The notes under the pieces were generated by a model. That model saw only the letters and a program-made list of their open reading frames with translations, made no database searches and was not told where the DNA came from. This document shows, piece after piece, positions 34,828 to 43,739 of a DNA stretch of 64,000 bases. Numbering within the stretch: position 1 is the first letter of the stretch; every line of letters begins with the position of its first letter. The position numbers and the translations under genes are program-made. This DNA comes from Salaquimonas sp041736675 (GTDB lineage: Bacteria > Pseudomonadota > Alphaproteobacteria > Rhizobiales > Rhizobiaceae): positions 7,338 through 71,337 of the forward strand of contig JBGSTD010000010.1 in the NCBI GenBank assembly GCA_041736675.1, written 5' to 3'.

Positions 34828-35406
34828 CTACCCGACCAACCCGTCATCCTTGCCCATGATCAGCACCCAGTAGTGCGTGTAGCGCGGATTGATACCGGAC
34901 GTGTTGAACCCGTAGGCAAGGCCTGCCAGCGTGTAGCCCGATTTCAGCATGTTCCTGCGATGGTCCGGACTGTCCAGCCAGCCCTGGATGGCCTCGTCCA
35001 CCGAGCCGTAACCAACGCCGATATTCTCGCCCGATGAATTGTCAAACCCAACCGCAAAAATGCGGGAGCGGAAATCGGTGCCCGGCCCGATCTCATGGCC
35101 ATAGAGGCCGCGCGATCCCATGAGGTCGGCATAGTCCTGCGCCGCCTTTTGCAGGCGCTCGTCACGCTGAAAATCCGGCAGCCAGTGTTTGCGGCGTATC
35201 TTGTTGAGTTTTGCAAAGCCGTCACGCACATCAAATTGCAGCGGCGTGGCGGAAACCTCCGAGCGCAACCTTCGTCCGGCATGGCTTGAACTGCCATTCG
35301 AACAACCTGACAGCGCAACACTGCCAAGGAGCAGGAGCGATCCCGCCCCGATGACATCACGCCGCGAGGGATCCAGTCCGACTTTTCTGATCAAATGCCT
35401 GGTCAT
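34828..35406 (-). CDS. CAP/SCP-domain lipoprotein
   Basis: A 192-residue secreted protein. ATG 35406 gives DPSRRDVIGAGSLLLLG and a lipobox ending LSGC with Cys35, so it is probably a Tat-exported lipoprotein; the frame is open upstream but that part lies over the divergent exporter gene. The rest is a CAP (SCP/PR-1) domain: LNKIRRKHWLPDFQRDERLQKAAQDYA, GHEIGPGTDF, SSGENIGVGYG and SPDHRRNMLKSGYTLAGLAYG, ending THYWVLIMG. Its function in bacteria is not defined. Confidence 0.85.
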   Translation of the reverse strand: MTRHLIRKVGLDPSRRDVIGAGSLLLLGSVALSGCSNGSSSHAGRRLRSEVSATPLQFDVRDGFAKLNKIRRKHWLPDFQRDERLQKAAQDYADLMGSRGLYGHEIGPGTDFRSRIFAVGFDNSSGENIGVGYGSVDEAIQGWLDSPDHRRNMLKSGYTLAGLAYGFNTSGINPRYTHYWVLIMGKDDGLVG

Positions 35407-35551
35407 TGCCAAAGTATGATCTTCAAGCGTTAAGAAAGCCTTTTCAGGCGGACGGGCCTTTTCCTGACAGAGGACCGCGGACGCAAGAAACGGGTGGCGA
35501 AACGGGCGCCAATCGCCTATGCGTGATCTCGCCTTTCTGAAAGTAGCACCC

Positions 35552-36484
35552 ATGAACAAGCAGCCCGCAACCGCACAAGCACCGGCGCAAACCGGCATGT
35601 CCGCAACCATCTGGTTGTTGCTGATCCTGCTTTCGGTGATCTGGGGCGGTTCGTTCCTGTTTGGCCGCATCGCTGTGCTGGAAATTCCCCCGCTCGTCGT
35701 CGTGCTTGCGCGCGTTGCATTGGCCGCCCTCGCCATCTGGCTGTTCATTGCCATCACAGGGCGCAAGATCGCTCTTTCCAGATGGTTCGTGATCAACATT
35801 GCAGGCATGGCAATCCTCAACAATGTGATCCCTTTCACTTGCATTCTTTACGGGCAAACGGAAATCGGTTCGGGCCTTGCCTCGCTCGTCAACGCGATGA
35901 CACCGATCTGGACCGTCATCATTGCAAACTTTCTGACCGCCGATGAAAAACTTTCAAAACGAAAAATGCTCGGCATTGCAGCCGGATTTGCCGGTGCGGC
36001 AATCCTCATCGGGGCGGATGCCCTGCGCGGATTGAACGCCTCGGCGCTGGCACAGGCAACCGCCCTTCTGGCAACCATCAGCTACGGTTTTGCCGGCGTC
36101 TATGGAAAGCGCTTCAGGCAGCAAGACCCGATCGTCACCGCCGCAGGCCAACTCACCTTTTCAACCATTTTCATGGCGCTGATTGTGCTGGCAACAGGCA
36201 CTGCGTCCAACCTTGAAATGCCATCGACGCTGGCAATCTGGTCAGTCATAGGCCTTGCCATTCCCTGCACGGCTTTCGCCTATGTGCTGTTCTTCACCAT
36301 CCTGCAAAAATCCGGCGCGACCAATGCATCGCTCGTAACTTTTCTGGTGCCTCTAAGCGCAATCGCGTTGGGCATCCTGTTTTTGGGTGAACAGCTTGAA
36401 GTGTCCCACATTGCCGGAATGTTGGTTATCGGAACGGGTCTTATCATCCTCGACGGGCGATTTTTTCGCGAAAAAATCAATTGA
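35552..36484 (+). CDS. EamA/DMT-family transporter
   Basis: A ten-helix drug/metabolite transporter. Two EamA repeats are visible, each of about 140 residues: WLLLILLSVIWGGSFLFGRIAV starting the first, ATISYGFAGVYGKRF starting the second, and FLVPLSAIALGILFLGEQLEVSHIAGMLVIGTGLIIL at the end. ATG 35552 (MNKQPATAQ) is preferred, preceded by GAAAG; an in-frame ATG lies 33 bp upstream. The 310-residue length is usual. Members export amino acids, nucleosides or other metabolites, and the substrate cannot be predicted. Confidence 0.9.
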   Translation: MNKQPATAQAPAQTGMSATIWLLLILLSVIWGGSFLFGRIAVLEIPPLVVVLARVALAALAIWLFIAITGRKIALSRWFVINIAGMAILNNVIPFTCILYGQTEIGSGLASLVNAMTPIWTVIIANFLTADEKLSKRKMLGIAAGFAGAAILIGADALRGLNASALAQATALLATISYGFAGVYGKRFRQQDPIVTAAGQLTFSTIFMALIVLATGTASNLEMPSTLAIWSVIGLAIPCTAFAYVLFFTILQKSGATNASLVTFLVPLSAIALGILFLGEQLEVSHIAGMLVIGTGLIILDGRFFREKIN

Positions 36485-36486
36485 AA

Positions 36487-37386
36487 TCAAGCAGCTAACT
36501 CGCCGTCCTGACTCTTTTCGTTAATCCCCAGCAGGCGACAGATTGCAACCGGAAGCTCGGCCTTGTTCATCGTGTAAAAATGAAAATCGGTGACCCCGCG
36601 ATAGACAAGATTGTCGACCTGTTCAGCGGTCACCGCAGCGGCCACCAGCGAGCGCGTGCTCGGATCAGCGTCGAGGCCGTCAAAGCGCTCGGCCAGCCAT
36701 TTGGGAATGCTGGCACCGCAGCGGGAGGAGAAATTGGCAACCTTGCCAAAGTGGTGAATGGGCAAAATTCCAGGCACAATCGGGATATAAATCCCTGCCC
36801 GGCGCACCCGCTCAAGATAGCGCTCAAAGTGATCGTTGTCGAAAAAGAACTGCGTGATCGCCCGCACCGCGCCGTTGTCAACCTTGCGCTTGAGCATATC
36901 AAGATCGGTGGAAAGATCGGCGCTTTCGGGATGCTTTTCGGGATAGGCCGAAACACTGATGTCGAAGTTTGAAATCGCCTTCAACCCGCCCACCAGTTCC
37001 GCACCGTTGGCATAGCCGCCAGGTGTCGGCGCATAGCGCTCGCCCACGCCAAGCGTCGGATCACCGCGCAAAGCAACAAACCTGTCAACGCCCATTTGCT
37101 GGAACTCGCCGATTACCTCGTTCACCTGTTCGCGTGTTGCATCAACGCAGGTCAGGTGCGCAGCCACATTCAACCGTGTTTCATCTTTGATCCGCTTGAC
37201 AGTTCGAAGCGTCCGCTCCCTCGTTGATCCGCCCGCGCCATAAGTGACCGAAACAAAGTCCGGTGAAAGCTTTTCGAGACGGCGCACGGTTTCAAACAGC
37301 GTTTCTTCCGCCTGATCCGAATTGGGCGGAAACAATTCGAACGATACCTTGATCGGCAGGGAACCTGAAAATTGTGATAGAGCCAT
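36487..37386 (-). CDS. metF: 5,10-methylenetetrahydrofolate reductase MetF
   Basis: MetF is a FAD enzyme that reduces methylene-THF to methyl-THF for methionine synthesis. The 299-residue product begins after GGGAGTG with MALSQFSGSLPIKVSFELFPP, and shows DFVSVTYGAGGSTRERTL, NVAAHLTCVDATREQV, FVALRGDPTLG, ITQFFFDNDHFERYLERVR and PIVPGILPI, which are family signatures. The start (37386) is 5 bp after the stop of the ArsR-methyltransferase gene, so the two are co-transcribed. The frame extends to 37449 but that part overlaps the upstream gene. Confidence 0.97.
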   Translation of the reverse strand: MALSQFSGSLPIKVSFELFPPNSDQAEETLFETVRRLEKLSPDFVSVTYGAGGSTRERTLRTVKRIKDETRLNVAAHLTCVDATREQVNEVIGEFQQMGVDRFVALRGDPTLGVGERYAPTPGGYANGAELVGGLKAISNFDISVSAYPEKHPESADLSTDLDMLKRKVDNGAVRAITQFFFDNDHFERYLERVRRAGIYIPIVPGILPIHHFGKVANFSSRCGASIPKWLAERFDGLDADPSTRSLVAAAVTAEQVDNLVYRGVTDFHFYTMNKAELPVAICRLLGINEKSQDGELAA

Positions 37387-37391
37387 GATAG

Positions 37392-38396
37392 TTACACTCC
37401 CTTGCCGACATTGCCCGCAAGCAACATGTTCGGATTTTTTGCCAGCCAAAGTGTGACCACCAGTGATTTTTCCTTTTCGCTGCTTGTGGCAGCAAGTTTC
37501 ACCGTCTCCAGAACTTCAAGACCGGCGGCCTCCATCCAGTTACTCACCTGCTCGGCGGGAAAACCGAGCCGCAAATGCGCATGACTATCGCGCAGGAATT
37601 CAAGAGTATGGGGAGCAAAATCGACGATCAGCATCCTGCCCTGCGGACGAAGCGCCTTGGCAGCCTCACGAATGGCCCGTGCAGGATCATCCAGATAGTG
37701 CAGAACCTGATGAACGGTCACCAGATCATAGGCCCCCTGGGGTGTTGGAAGATTCATCAGATCACCCTGCCGGATCTGGGCGCTGTGAATATTTGCCTTG
37801 TCGAGATTGGCCCGCGCAACTGCCAGCATTTCCCGGCTGGCATCAATACCAACCGCCTTGTCATAAAGCGGGCGAAGCAGTTCCAGAATGCGTCCGGTTC
37901 CCGTCCCAAGGTCGAGCAGCGAGTGAACCGTCGCCTTGCCCAGCATTTTCAGGATGGCATCTTCAACCTGGCTTTCATCCACATGAAGCGTGCGGATTGT
38001 ATTCCAGCTGGCGGCATTGGCGGAGAAATATTCTGCCGCCTGAGCAGCGCGGCGCGAGCGAACCGTTTCAAGCCGCTCCAGATCGCGGGCCAGTTGCGGA
38101 TCAGTGTCACTCATGTGCGATAGAAGCGAAGTCACAAAGGCAGCCGGCGCGCCTTCTTCAACTCCGCGAAAGTAGGCCCACGCGCCCTCCTGATAACGCT
38201 CCAGCAAGCCTGCCTCGGAGAGCAGTTTGAGATGTCGTGAAATGCGCGGCTGCGATTGCCCCAGAATCTCAATCAGGTCGGATACGGTCAGGTCGCTGTG
38301 CGAAAGCAGAGCCAGAAGGCGCAAACGCGTATGCTCGCCTGCCGCCTTTAAAAGGTTGACAGTCAGGTCGAGTGGCAATTGAGTCTTGCGCAGCAT
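37392..38396 (-). CDS. ArsR-type regulator fused to SAM-dependent methyltransferase
   Basis: A 334-residue fusion. Residues 1-110 form an ArsR/SmtB winged helix (TRLRLLALLSHSDLTVSDLIEILGQSQPRISRHLKLLSEAGLL); residues 135-300 form a class I methyltransferase with SLLDLGTGTGRILELL (motif I) and DLVTVHQVLHYLDDPARAIREAAKALRPQGRMLIVDFAPH. Rhizobial genomes commonly place such a gene before metF, and the domain pair suggests a regulator that senses SAM or SAH to control methionine metabolism; whether it still methylates is unknown. An inverted repeat in its promoter (38434-38453) may be its operator. Confidence 0.9.
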   Translation of the reverse strand: MLRKTQLPLDLTVNLLKAAGEHTRLRLLALLSHSDLTVSDLIEILGQSQPRISRHLKLLSEAGLLERYQEGAWAYFRGVEEGAPAAFVTSLLSHMSDTDPQLARDLERLETVRSRRAAQAAEYFSANAASWNTIRTLHVDESQVEDAILKMLGKATVHSLLDLGTGTGRILELLRPLYDKAVGIDASREMLAVARANLDKANIHSAQIRQGDLMNLPTPQGAYDLVTVHQVLHYLDDPARAIREAAKALRPQGRMLIVDFAPHTLEFLRDSHAHLRLGFPAEQVSNWMEAAGLEVLETVKLAATSSEKEKSLVVTLWLAKNPNMLLAGNVGKGV

Positions 38397-38433
38397 GAAC
38401 GGTTTCCCTAAACTTCAATAGTATTTTAAAATC

Positions 38434-38453
38434 ATATAAACATATCTTTATAT
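38434..38453. promoter_or_regulatory. Operator candidate upstream of the ArsR-type gene
   Basis: ATATAAA (38434-38440) and TTTATAT (38447-38453) form a perfect 7-bp inverted repeat with a 6-base spacer in the 137-bp region between the ArsR-methyltransferase gene and the divergent DUF2293 gene. Size and symmetry suit an ArsR dimer, hence likely autoregulation of the regulator-metF operon. No riboswitch fold was recognised in this leader. Confidence 0.5.
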
Positions 38454-38533
38454 CATTTTCGAAAAGATGCAAGTTGGTTTTGAAACAGGCCCCGATACCC
38501 ACTTTCGATGGCAACACAATTTGATGGCAGAAG

Positions 38534-38854
38534 ATGAAGCTGAGCCGAACACACAAGACCAACCCGAAAATCGGCAAGCTTCTGCGCCAAATGCTTCCGG
38601 CTGTCACATTGTCAGACTTTCAGGCAATCGAGGAAATCGCCCAGCGCGGCCATTTGCGCCATCTGCCCGAAGGCATCATCGCCTGGCAGGCGATCACCGC
38701 GCATGTGCGCCATGCCCATACAGACTATGACGAATTGCTGGCCGAGGGATATGATGTCGAATCCGCGCGCCATTTCGTTCTGGATGCAATCAACAGCAAA
38801 CTGGAGGAATGGGGTTGCACACGGCGGATCGAGGAAGGCGATAGCGAAACCTGA
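38534..38854 (+). CDS. DUF2293 family protein
   Basis: A 106-residue protein in which the segment HLPEGIIAWQAITAHVRHAH followed by TDYDELLAEGYDVESARHFV matches the family I know as DUF2293. Function unknown. It is divergent from the ArsR-metF operon and shares its promoter region. No signal or membrane segment. Confidence 0.8.
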   Translation: MKLSRTHKTNPKIGKLLRQMLPAVTLSDFQAIEEIAQRGHLRHLPEGIIAWQAITAHVRHAHTDYDELLAEGYDVESARHFVLDAINSKLEEWGCTRRIEEGDSET

Positions 38855-38913
38855 ACGGGCTATTGCCGGGTTTGTTGGCTTGGGCGCTCGCCTCTGCCGC
38901 CAAACCTTCAGGC

Positions 38914-39513
38914 TCAGTAAATCCACTGCTCCCAGATTCTGGCGCTAAAACTCTCGCCATCCTTGATTGTGCCTTCTTTTTCGACCCAGGCAACGATACC
39001 GCGCTTCATGTGCGCCGCATCCTTGAAAGCCAATGCCATATCGCTGTCCTTGAAGGATTTACCCTCGGTATCAACACCGACATTCTTGGCAATCGAACCG
39101 CCCGAAAGGCGGCACGGCGCATTGTAGCCATCAACGCGAAGCGTCACACCCCCTTCAAAAAACAGCAGTGTACGCGGCGGCAGATAGCTGAGATTGGCAA
39201 TCCCCGAAACAACGATATTGGCACCAATCCAACCCGGCTCCAGCTTGTCAATTTCCATCGCAGCAGCGATTTCGTCCAGTTCTTCGACCGACAGGATGGA
39301 TATCTGCCGCTCATTGCGCATCAGCGTGCCGCGCGGATACCAAGGCTCACGGCCCCCGGAGCGCCTGCTGACACCGTGATGGAAATCGCCGGGGATGCCC
39401 TCAAAAGTCAGTGCAAGCTGGTTTACCGGCAGAGAGACAAAATCCCTGCCAACCGCCTTCAATAGCGACGTCACCTTGCCGTTGACTTTCTTCGGAGGAG
39501 TTTTCTCGATCAT
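38914..39513 (-). CDS. MOSC domain protein
   Basis: A 199-residue protein with the MOSC (molybdenum cofactor sulfurase C-terminal) beta-barrel: GIPGDFHHGVSRRSGGREPWYPRG, QISILSVEELDEIAAAM, LEPGWIGANIVVSGI and YNAPCRLSGGSIA with the conserved Cys of the domain. MOSC proteins are thought to handle sulfur or oxo groups for Mo-cofactor metabolism or drug detoxification. A Mo-cofactor hydroxylase lies 1.5 kb away (41010-43728), but a functional link is only a suggestion. Confidence 0.85.
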   Translation of the reverse strand: MIEKTPPKKVNGKVTSLLKAVGRDFVSLPVNQLALTFEGIPGDFHHGVSRRSGGREPWYPRGTLMRNERQISILSVEELDEIAAAMEIDKLEPGWIGANIVVSGIANLSYLPPRTLLFFEGGVTLRVDGYNAPCRLSGGSIAKNVGVDTEGKSFKDSDMALAFKDAAHMKRGIVAWVEKEGTIKDGESFSARIWEQWIY

Positions 39514-39656
39514 GCGTTTGCCTTTTCAATGGATTTCACACTGATACCTAAAGCAAACTGGCCCATCTGTCGCCAACTACCCGCGCTGGCGGGCAGAATC
39601 TTGTTCAATTTTTCTGCCGAACTGTTAGGGTCAACCATCATTGAAAGGACCAGCCC

Positions 39657-40268
39657 ATGGCAAAATCGCATAAACCGGTACCACCGGCCTCAAAGAAAAA
39701 ATCCAAACCGATAGTTGCTTTGAAACTGCCAAAGGCAGAGCAACCATTGACCGAGCGGCAGGCCAAATATCTTGCAGTAGCCAAGGAAAAACTCGGCTTT
39801 GTGCCCAATGTTCTGCAGGCCTATGCCTGGCACTCCACCAAGTTCTCAGCCTTCACGGAAATGTACAATGACCTGATGCTGGGCGAGTCGGGCCTCACCA
39901 AACTTGAACGCGAAATGATCGCCGTCGTCGTTTCATCAGCCAACCATTGCTATTATTGCCTGACAGCCCACGGAGCGGCTGTGCGCCAACTTTCTGGCGA
40001 TCCCAAACTCGGCGAACAAATGGTGATGAACTACCGCACAGCCGATCTCACCGATAAACAACGGGCCATGCTCGACTTTTCATGGTTGCTGACCAAGCAG
40101 CCCGAGATAATCGACGAGGAACACCGTTCCGCCTTGCGCACGGCAGGATGGAAGGACCGTGATATTTGGGATATTGCCTCGGTTGCCGCCTTCTTTAACA
40201 TGTCGAACCGTGTCAGCGCAGCGACAGACCAGCAACCCAATGATGAATATCATTCAATGGCGCGGTAA
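39657..40268 (+). CDS. Peroxidase-related AhpD/carboxymuconolactone decarboxylase-like protein
   Basis: A 203-residue protein of the AhpD-like (CMD) superfamily: KLEREMIAVVVSSANHCYYCLTAHGAAVR carries the CxxC pair Cys98/Cys101 and His105 that perform thiol-dependent peroxide reduction in related proteins. A charged 30-residue N-terminal stretch rich in Lys and Pro precedes it. Likely a redox or alkylhydroperoxide-reducing enzyme of the uncharacterised-peroxidase-related type. Convergent with the TetR gene. Confidence 0.87.
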   Translation: MAKSHKPVPPASKKKSKPIVALKLPKAEQPLTERQAKYLAVAKEKLGFVPNVLQAYAWHSTKFSAFTEMYNDLMLGESGLTKLEREMIAVVVSSANHCYYCLTAHGAAVRQLSGDPKLGEQMVMNYRTADLTDKQRAMLDFSWLLTKQPEIIDEEHRSALRTAGWKDRDIWDIASVAAFFNMSNRVSAATDQQPNDEYHSMAR

Positions 40269-40298
40269 AGAAACACAATCCGGCACGATCTTTGACTG

Positions 40299-40913
40299 TT
40301 ACCGTAAGCTCAAAGCGGCAAATTGCATCGTCAGGAAACCCTTTAGCGCAGCGCTTTGCCCGGCAGGGTCGCTGATCTGGGTTTTCATGCCCTCGATCCA
40401 CAGCACCAGGTTGGTAGCCATCATCGCGGCGGGAAGCGCCGGGTCCTTGGCAATCGGTTCGAAATGGCCGGTGATGACCGCGATCATCCTCTTAACAAAA
40501 TCGGCAATGATGTCCTCCGAGAGGTCGCTCTTGAGGTCGAGCAATTCGCTGCCATGGGTGGTTCCGGCCAGTTGAGCCATCATGTCGAGCAATCCGAGCT
40601 GCAATCCGTTATAGAGGACATCACGGGGATGACCGGGCTTTGCCAGTTCCTCTTTCAATATCTCGATTGTCAAATCGCACATGTCACTCGTCGTCGCGCG
40701 ATAGATTTCCTGTTTGTTCCTGAAAAACTGGTAAAGCGCCGGGCGGGAAATTCCACATTCCTTTGCGATATCGTCCATGGTGGCGCGGTTAAAGCCATAG
40801 CGCAAAACCACAGCGAGAGCTGCCTGCAGGATGCCATTGCGCTTCTCGCCCGCTTTGGTTTGCGAACTTCCCGCCCTATGTGCATAAATGTCATGAAACA
40901 ATCTGTTTTCCAT
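40299..40913 (-). CDS. TetR-family transcriptional regulator
   Basis: A 204-residue TetR repressor with an N-terminal helix-turn-helix GILQAALAVVLRYGFNRATMDDIAKECGISRPALYQFFRNKQEIYRA (about 26-72) and a helical ligand domain. It is divergent from the iorAB-like operon, and the 96-bp region between them contains a perfect 12-bp inverted repeat (40944-40978) that overlaps a promoter, so it probably represses that operon and possibly itself. Inducer unknown. Confidence 0.9.
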   Translation of the reverse strand: MENRLFHDIYAHRAGSSQTKAGEKRNGILQAALAVVLRYGFNRATMDDIAKECGISRPALYQFFRNKQEIYRATTSDMCDLTIEILKEELAKPGHPRDVLYNGLQLGLLDMMAQLAGTTHGSELLDLKSDLSEDIIADFVKRMIAVITGHFEPIAKDPALPAAMMATNLVLWIEGMKTQISDPAGQSAALKGFLTMQFAALSLR

Positions 40914-40943
40914 GGAATGTTAATAGCATAATTTGAACGATTG

Positions 40944-40978
40944 ACAATCTGACATTTTTACGAATAATGTCAGATTGT
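40944..40978 (+). promoter_or_regulatory. TetR operator overlapping the ior promoter
   Basis: ACAATCTGACAT (40944-40955) and ATGTCAGATTGT (40967-40978) form a perfect 12-bp inverted repeat with an 11-base spacer. TTGACA at 40941-40946 and TAATGT at 40965-40970 (18-base spacing) fit a sigma-70 promoter reading toward the ior genes, so repressor bound at the operator would cover both hexamers. Confidence 0.65.
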
Positions 40979-41009
40979 AGAAATTGATATAGCATCGGGA
41001 GCTGGTCGC

Positions 41010-41468
41010 ATGAAACTGACGGTCAATGGAACAATACATGAAGTCGATGTTGAACCTGAGATGCCGCTGCTTTGGGTATTGCGCGATGAACTTGGCATTA
41101 CAGGTCCCAAATATGGCTGCGGTATTGCCCAATGCGGCGCCTGCACGGTGCATGTGGATGGCGTTGCGGTACGCTCTTGCCAGTTGACCGCGGGCGAGGT
41201 CGAAGGCGAAATCATCACGATCGAAGGGCTTGGAACCCCTGGTGCCCTGCACGCGGTTCAGGCTGCATGGATCGAGCATCAGGTTGCCCAGTGCGGCTAT
41301 TGCCAGTCCGGCCAGATCATGGCGGCAGCCTCCTTTCTGGAGTCAAACCCCGATCCCGACGACCTGGCGATTGATCAGGCAATGTCCGCCAATTTGTGCC
41401 GCTGCGGCACCTATCCACGCATTCGCGAAGCGGTGAAAACCGCAGCCACCAAACTGAGGAGTGCATGA
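41010..41468 (+). CDS. iorA: (2Fe-2S) subunit of isoquinoline 1-oxidoreductase-like molybdoenzyme
   Basis: The electron-transfer subunit of a xanthine oxidase-family hydroxylase. Residues 1-80 form a plant-ferredoxin-type 2Fe-2S domain with Cys37, Cys42, Cys45 and Cys57 (CGIAQCGACTVHVDG); residues 80-152 form the second 2Fe-2S domain with Cys95, Cys98, Cys130 and Cys132 (CGYCQSGQIM, LCRCGTYPRI). The 152-residue length is typical. The stop is 1 bp before the ATG of the large subunit gene. The substrate may not be isoquinoline. Confidence 0.92.
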   Translation: MKLTVNGTIHEVDVEPEMPLLWVLRDELGITGPKYGCGIAQCGACTVHVDGVAVRSCQLTAGEVEGEIITIEGLGTPGALHAVQAAWIEHQVAQCGYCQSGQIMAAASFLESNPDPDDLAIDQAMSANLCRCGTYPRIREAVKTAATKLRSA

Positions 41469-41469
41469 T

Positions 41470-43728
41470 ATGGGCAAACTTCGAACGATAGCCCGCCGCA
41501 CCTTTCTGATTGGCTCCGCGGCCATTGCCGGCGGTGTTGTCTTTGGCGTTTACGCGTACCAGAAACCCGGCAAAAATCCGCTCCTGGAAACCCTCGCCGA
41601 TGGTGAGGCGACCATTACCCCCTATATCAAAATTACCGCCGATGGCATTACCCTGATCACACCGCGCGCAGACAAGGGCCAGGGTGCCTATTCCCTGCAG
41701 GCGGCGTTGATCGCAGAGGAACTCGACGTGGATCTGGATCAGGTCAGCGTTGACCCCGGTCCGCCGTCTGCAACCTATTACAATACGGCGCTTGCCGCAG
41801 AAGCTGCAGACTTCATGATTCCCGCCCAGGGCGCATTGAATTCAATGGCCAAAACCGGTCTTGATGCTGCGATGAAATTCATAGGCCTGCAGATCACCGG
41901 CGGCTCAACCACCGCGCCCGACGGATATGACAAGCTTCGCATGGCAGGCGCTGTTGCCCGCGAAACCATCAAGAAGGCCGCCGCAAAAAAATCGGGTATT
42001 CCGGTTGACCAGTTGAAAACACTGAAAGGCGAAGTATTGCTGCCGGATGGATCGGCGCTGTCTTATACCTCGCTCGCAGGCGACCTCGCCAATGTCGAGG
42101 CTGCGTCAAACGTCACGCTAAGGGAACCGTCTGAGTGGCGGATACTCGGCAAGCCGATGCAGCGCGTCGACATCGTAGCCAAGTCGACCGGCACGCTGAC
42201 CTATGGTATTGATGCAAAAGTCGACGGCATGGTTCATGCCACCGTTTTGCTCAACCCTGCGCAGTCTGGTGCCATCAACGGTTTTGATGCCACTGAAGCT
42301 GAAAAAATGCGTGGCGTGAAAAAGATCGTGCCTGTTACAGGCGGTGTCGGCATCGTCGCCAACAATACATGGCGGGCATTCCAGGCTGCACAGGCAATCA
42401 AGGCCGATTGGGCGAAGGCATCTTTTCCCGATACCATGGAAGGGCACTGGAAGGCCCTCGCCGACAGCTTCAATGCCGATCAGCAGGACAGCCGCCATCG
42501 CGATGACGGCGATGTTGAGCAGGCACTTTCGTCCGGCACTGTAATTGAGGCCGAGTATCGCGCGCCCTATCTAGCCCATGCTCCCCTTGAGCCGATCAGC
42601 GCCATTGTACTTGTCACCGACAACAAGGCGGAAGTCTGGACCGGGACACAGATACCCCGCTTTGTGCAAAACAATGTGGGTAAAATCACCGGCCTCGATC
42701 CTGAGCAAGTGATCGTTCATGTGCAATATATGGGTGGCAGCTTCGGCCACCGCCTCGAAGATGAAGTGGTAAAGCAGGCAACCGAAATTGCCGTTCAAAT
42801 GAAGGGCACTCCGGTCAAGCTGACCTACAGCCGTGAAGAGGACATGACCCACGATTTTGTCCGCCAGATCGCCATGGCCCGCATGAAGGGCACCGTGAAG
42901 GATGGGATGGTTGAGAGCTATGATCTTGCCATTGCAATGCCCTCTGTTGTGGTTTCACAAATGTCGCGTCAGGGGCTTGGTGTTCCCGGACCAGACAGCC
43001 AGATCGTTGCGGGTGCATGGGAGCAGCCTTTTGCGGTTCCCCATCACCGCGTCACCGGCTATCGCGCACGCGAGCTTGCGCCAATCAGTTCATGGCGTTC
43101 TGTTGGTGCTTCAACCAACGGCTTTTTCTACAACCTTGGCCTTGATGAACTTATCCATGCCGCAGGCGCTGATCCGCTGGAAGAGCGGCTTCGTCTCGCC
43201 AGCGATGATCTCACCCGCACGATTCTTTCAACTGTAAAGGAAATGTCAAAATGGAACGGTCCGGCGCTTGATGCGGACAGCGCGGGCAACAAGCGCGGGC
43301 GCGGCGTGGCGGTTACCAAAAGTTTTGGAGTAACAGTTGCCGAGGTCATTGACGTATCCCATACCGCCAGCGGCATCAAAATCGACAATGTCTGGGTTGC
43401 GGCAGATGTCGGCAAGGTGCTTGATCCTGTGAATTTCGACAATCTGGTCAAGGGCGGCGTTGTCTTTGCGCTCGGCCATGCGATGAACTGCGAAATCACC
43501 TATACCAACGGCATTGCCGATCAGACAAACTACCACACTTTCGAGGGAATGCGGATGTATCAATGTCCGCAGATCAAGGTAAAGGGCCTTGAAACCGGTA
43601 GCTGCGTCCTTGGCATTGGCGAACCTCCGGTGCCGCCTGCCGCTCCTGCCCTTGCCTCGGCGATCTTCGCGGCAACCGGTATTCGCATCCGCGAAATGCC
43701 GTTCAACAAATTCATTGATTTCGCGTGA
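41470..43728 (+). CDS. iorB: Molybdopterin-binding subunit, isoquinoline 1-oxidoreductase-like
   Basis: The large Mo-cofactor subunit of the aldehyde oxidase/xanthine dehydrogenase superfamily, of the two-subunit IorB type. ATG 41470 gives a Tat-like signal, IARRTFLIGSAAIAGGVVFG, so the enzyme is likely exported with its 2Fe-2S partner. Features are ADKGQGAYSLQAALIAEELDVDL, GTQIPRFVQNNVGKITGLDPE, VQYMGGSFGHRLEDEVV, LAPISSWRSVGASTNGFFYN and VLGIGEPPVPPAAPALASAI, where the final Glu fits the catalytic base. Length 752 is standard. An export route and an adjacent cytochrome c suggest a periplasmic oxidation feeding the respiratory chain. Confidence 0.93.
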   Translation: MGKLRTIARRTFLIGSAAIAGGVVFGVYAYQKPGKNPLLETLADGEATITPYIKITADGITLITPRADKGQGAYSLQAALIAEELDVDLDQVSVDPGPPSATYYNTALAAEAADFMIPAQGALNSMAKTGLDAAMKFIGLQITGGSTTAPDGYDKLRMAGAVARETIKKAAAKKSGIPVDQLKTLKGEVLLPDGSALSYTSLAGDLANVEAASNVTLREPSEWRILGKPMQRVDIVAKSTGTLTYGIDAKVDGMVHATVLLNPAQSGAINGFDATEAEKMRGVKKIVPVTGGVGIVANNTWRAFQAAQAIKADWAKASFPDTMEGHWKALADSFNADQQDSRHRDDGDVEQALSSGTVIEAEYRAPYLAHAPLEPISAIVLVTDNKAEVWTGTQIPRFVQNNVGKITGLDPEQVIVHVQYMGGSFGHRLEDEVVKQATEIAVQMKGTPVKLTYSREEDMTHDFVRQIAMARMKGTVKDGMVESYDLAIAMPSVVVSQMSRQGLGVPGPDSQIVAGAWEQPFAVPHHRVTGYRARELAPISSWRSVGASTNGFFYNLGLDELIHAAGADPLEERLRLASDDLTRTILSTVKEMSKWNGPALDADSAGNKRGRGVAVTKSFGVTVAEVIDVSHTASGIKIDNVWVAADVGKVLDPVNFDNLVKGGVVFALGHAMNCEITYTNGIADQTNYHTFEGMRMYQCPQIKVKGLETGSCVLGIGEPPVPPAAPALASAIFAATGIRIREMPFNKFIDFA

Positions 43729-43739
43729 AAGGGTTCGTG

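Noticed and set aside
38397..38533. SAM- or SAH-type riboswitch upstream of the ArsR-metF operon
   Set aside because: I could not find the conserved pseudoknot or helix arrangement; the visible element is a short operator-like repeat.
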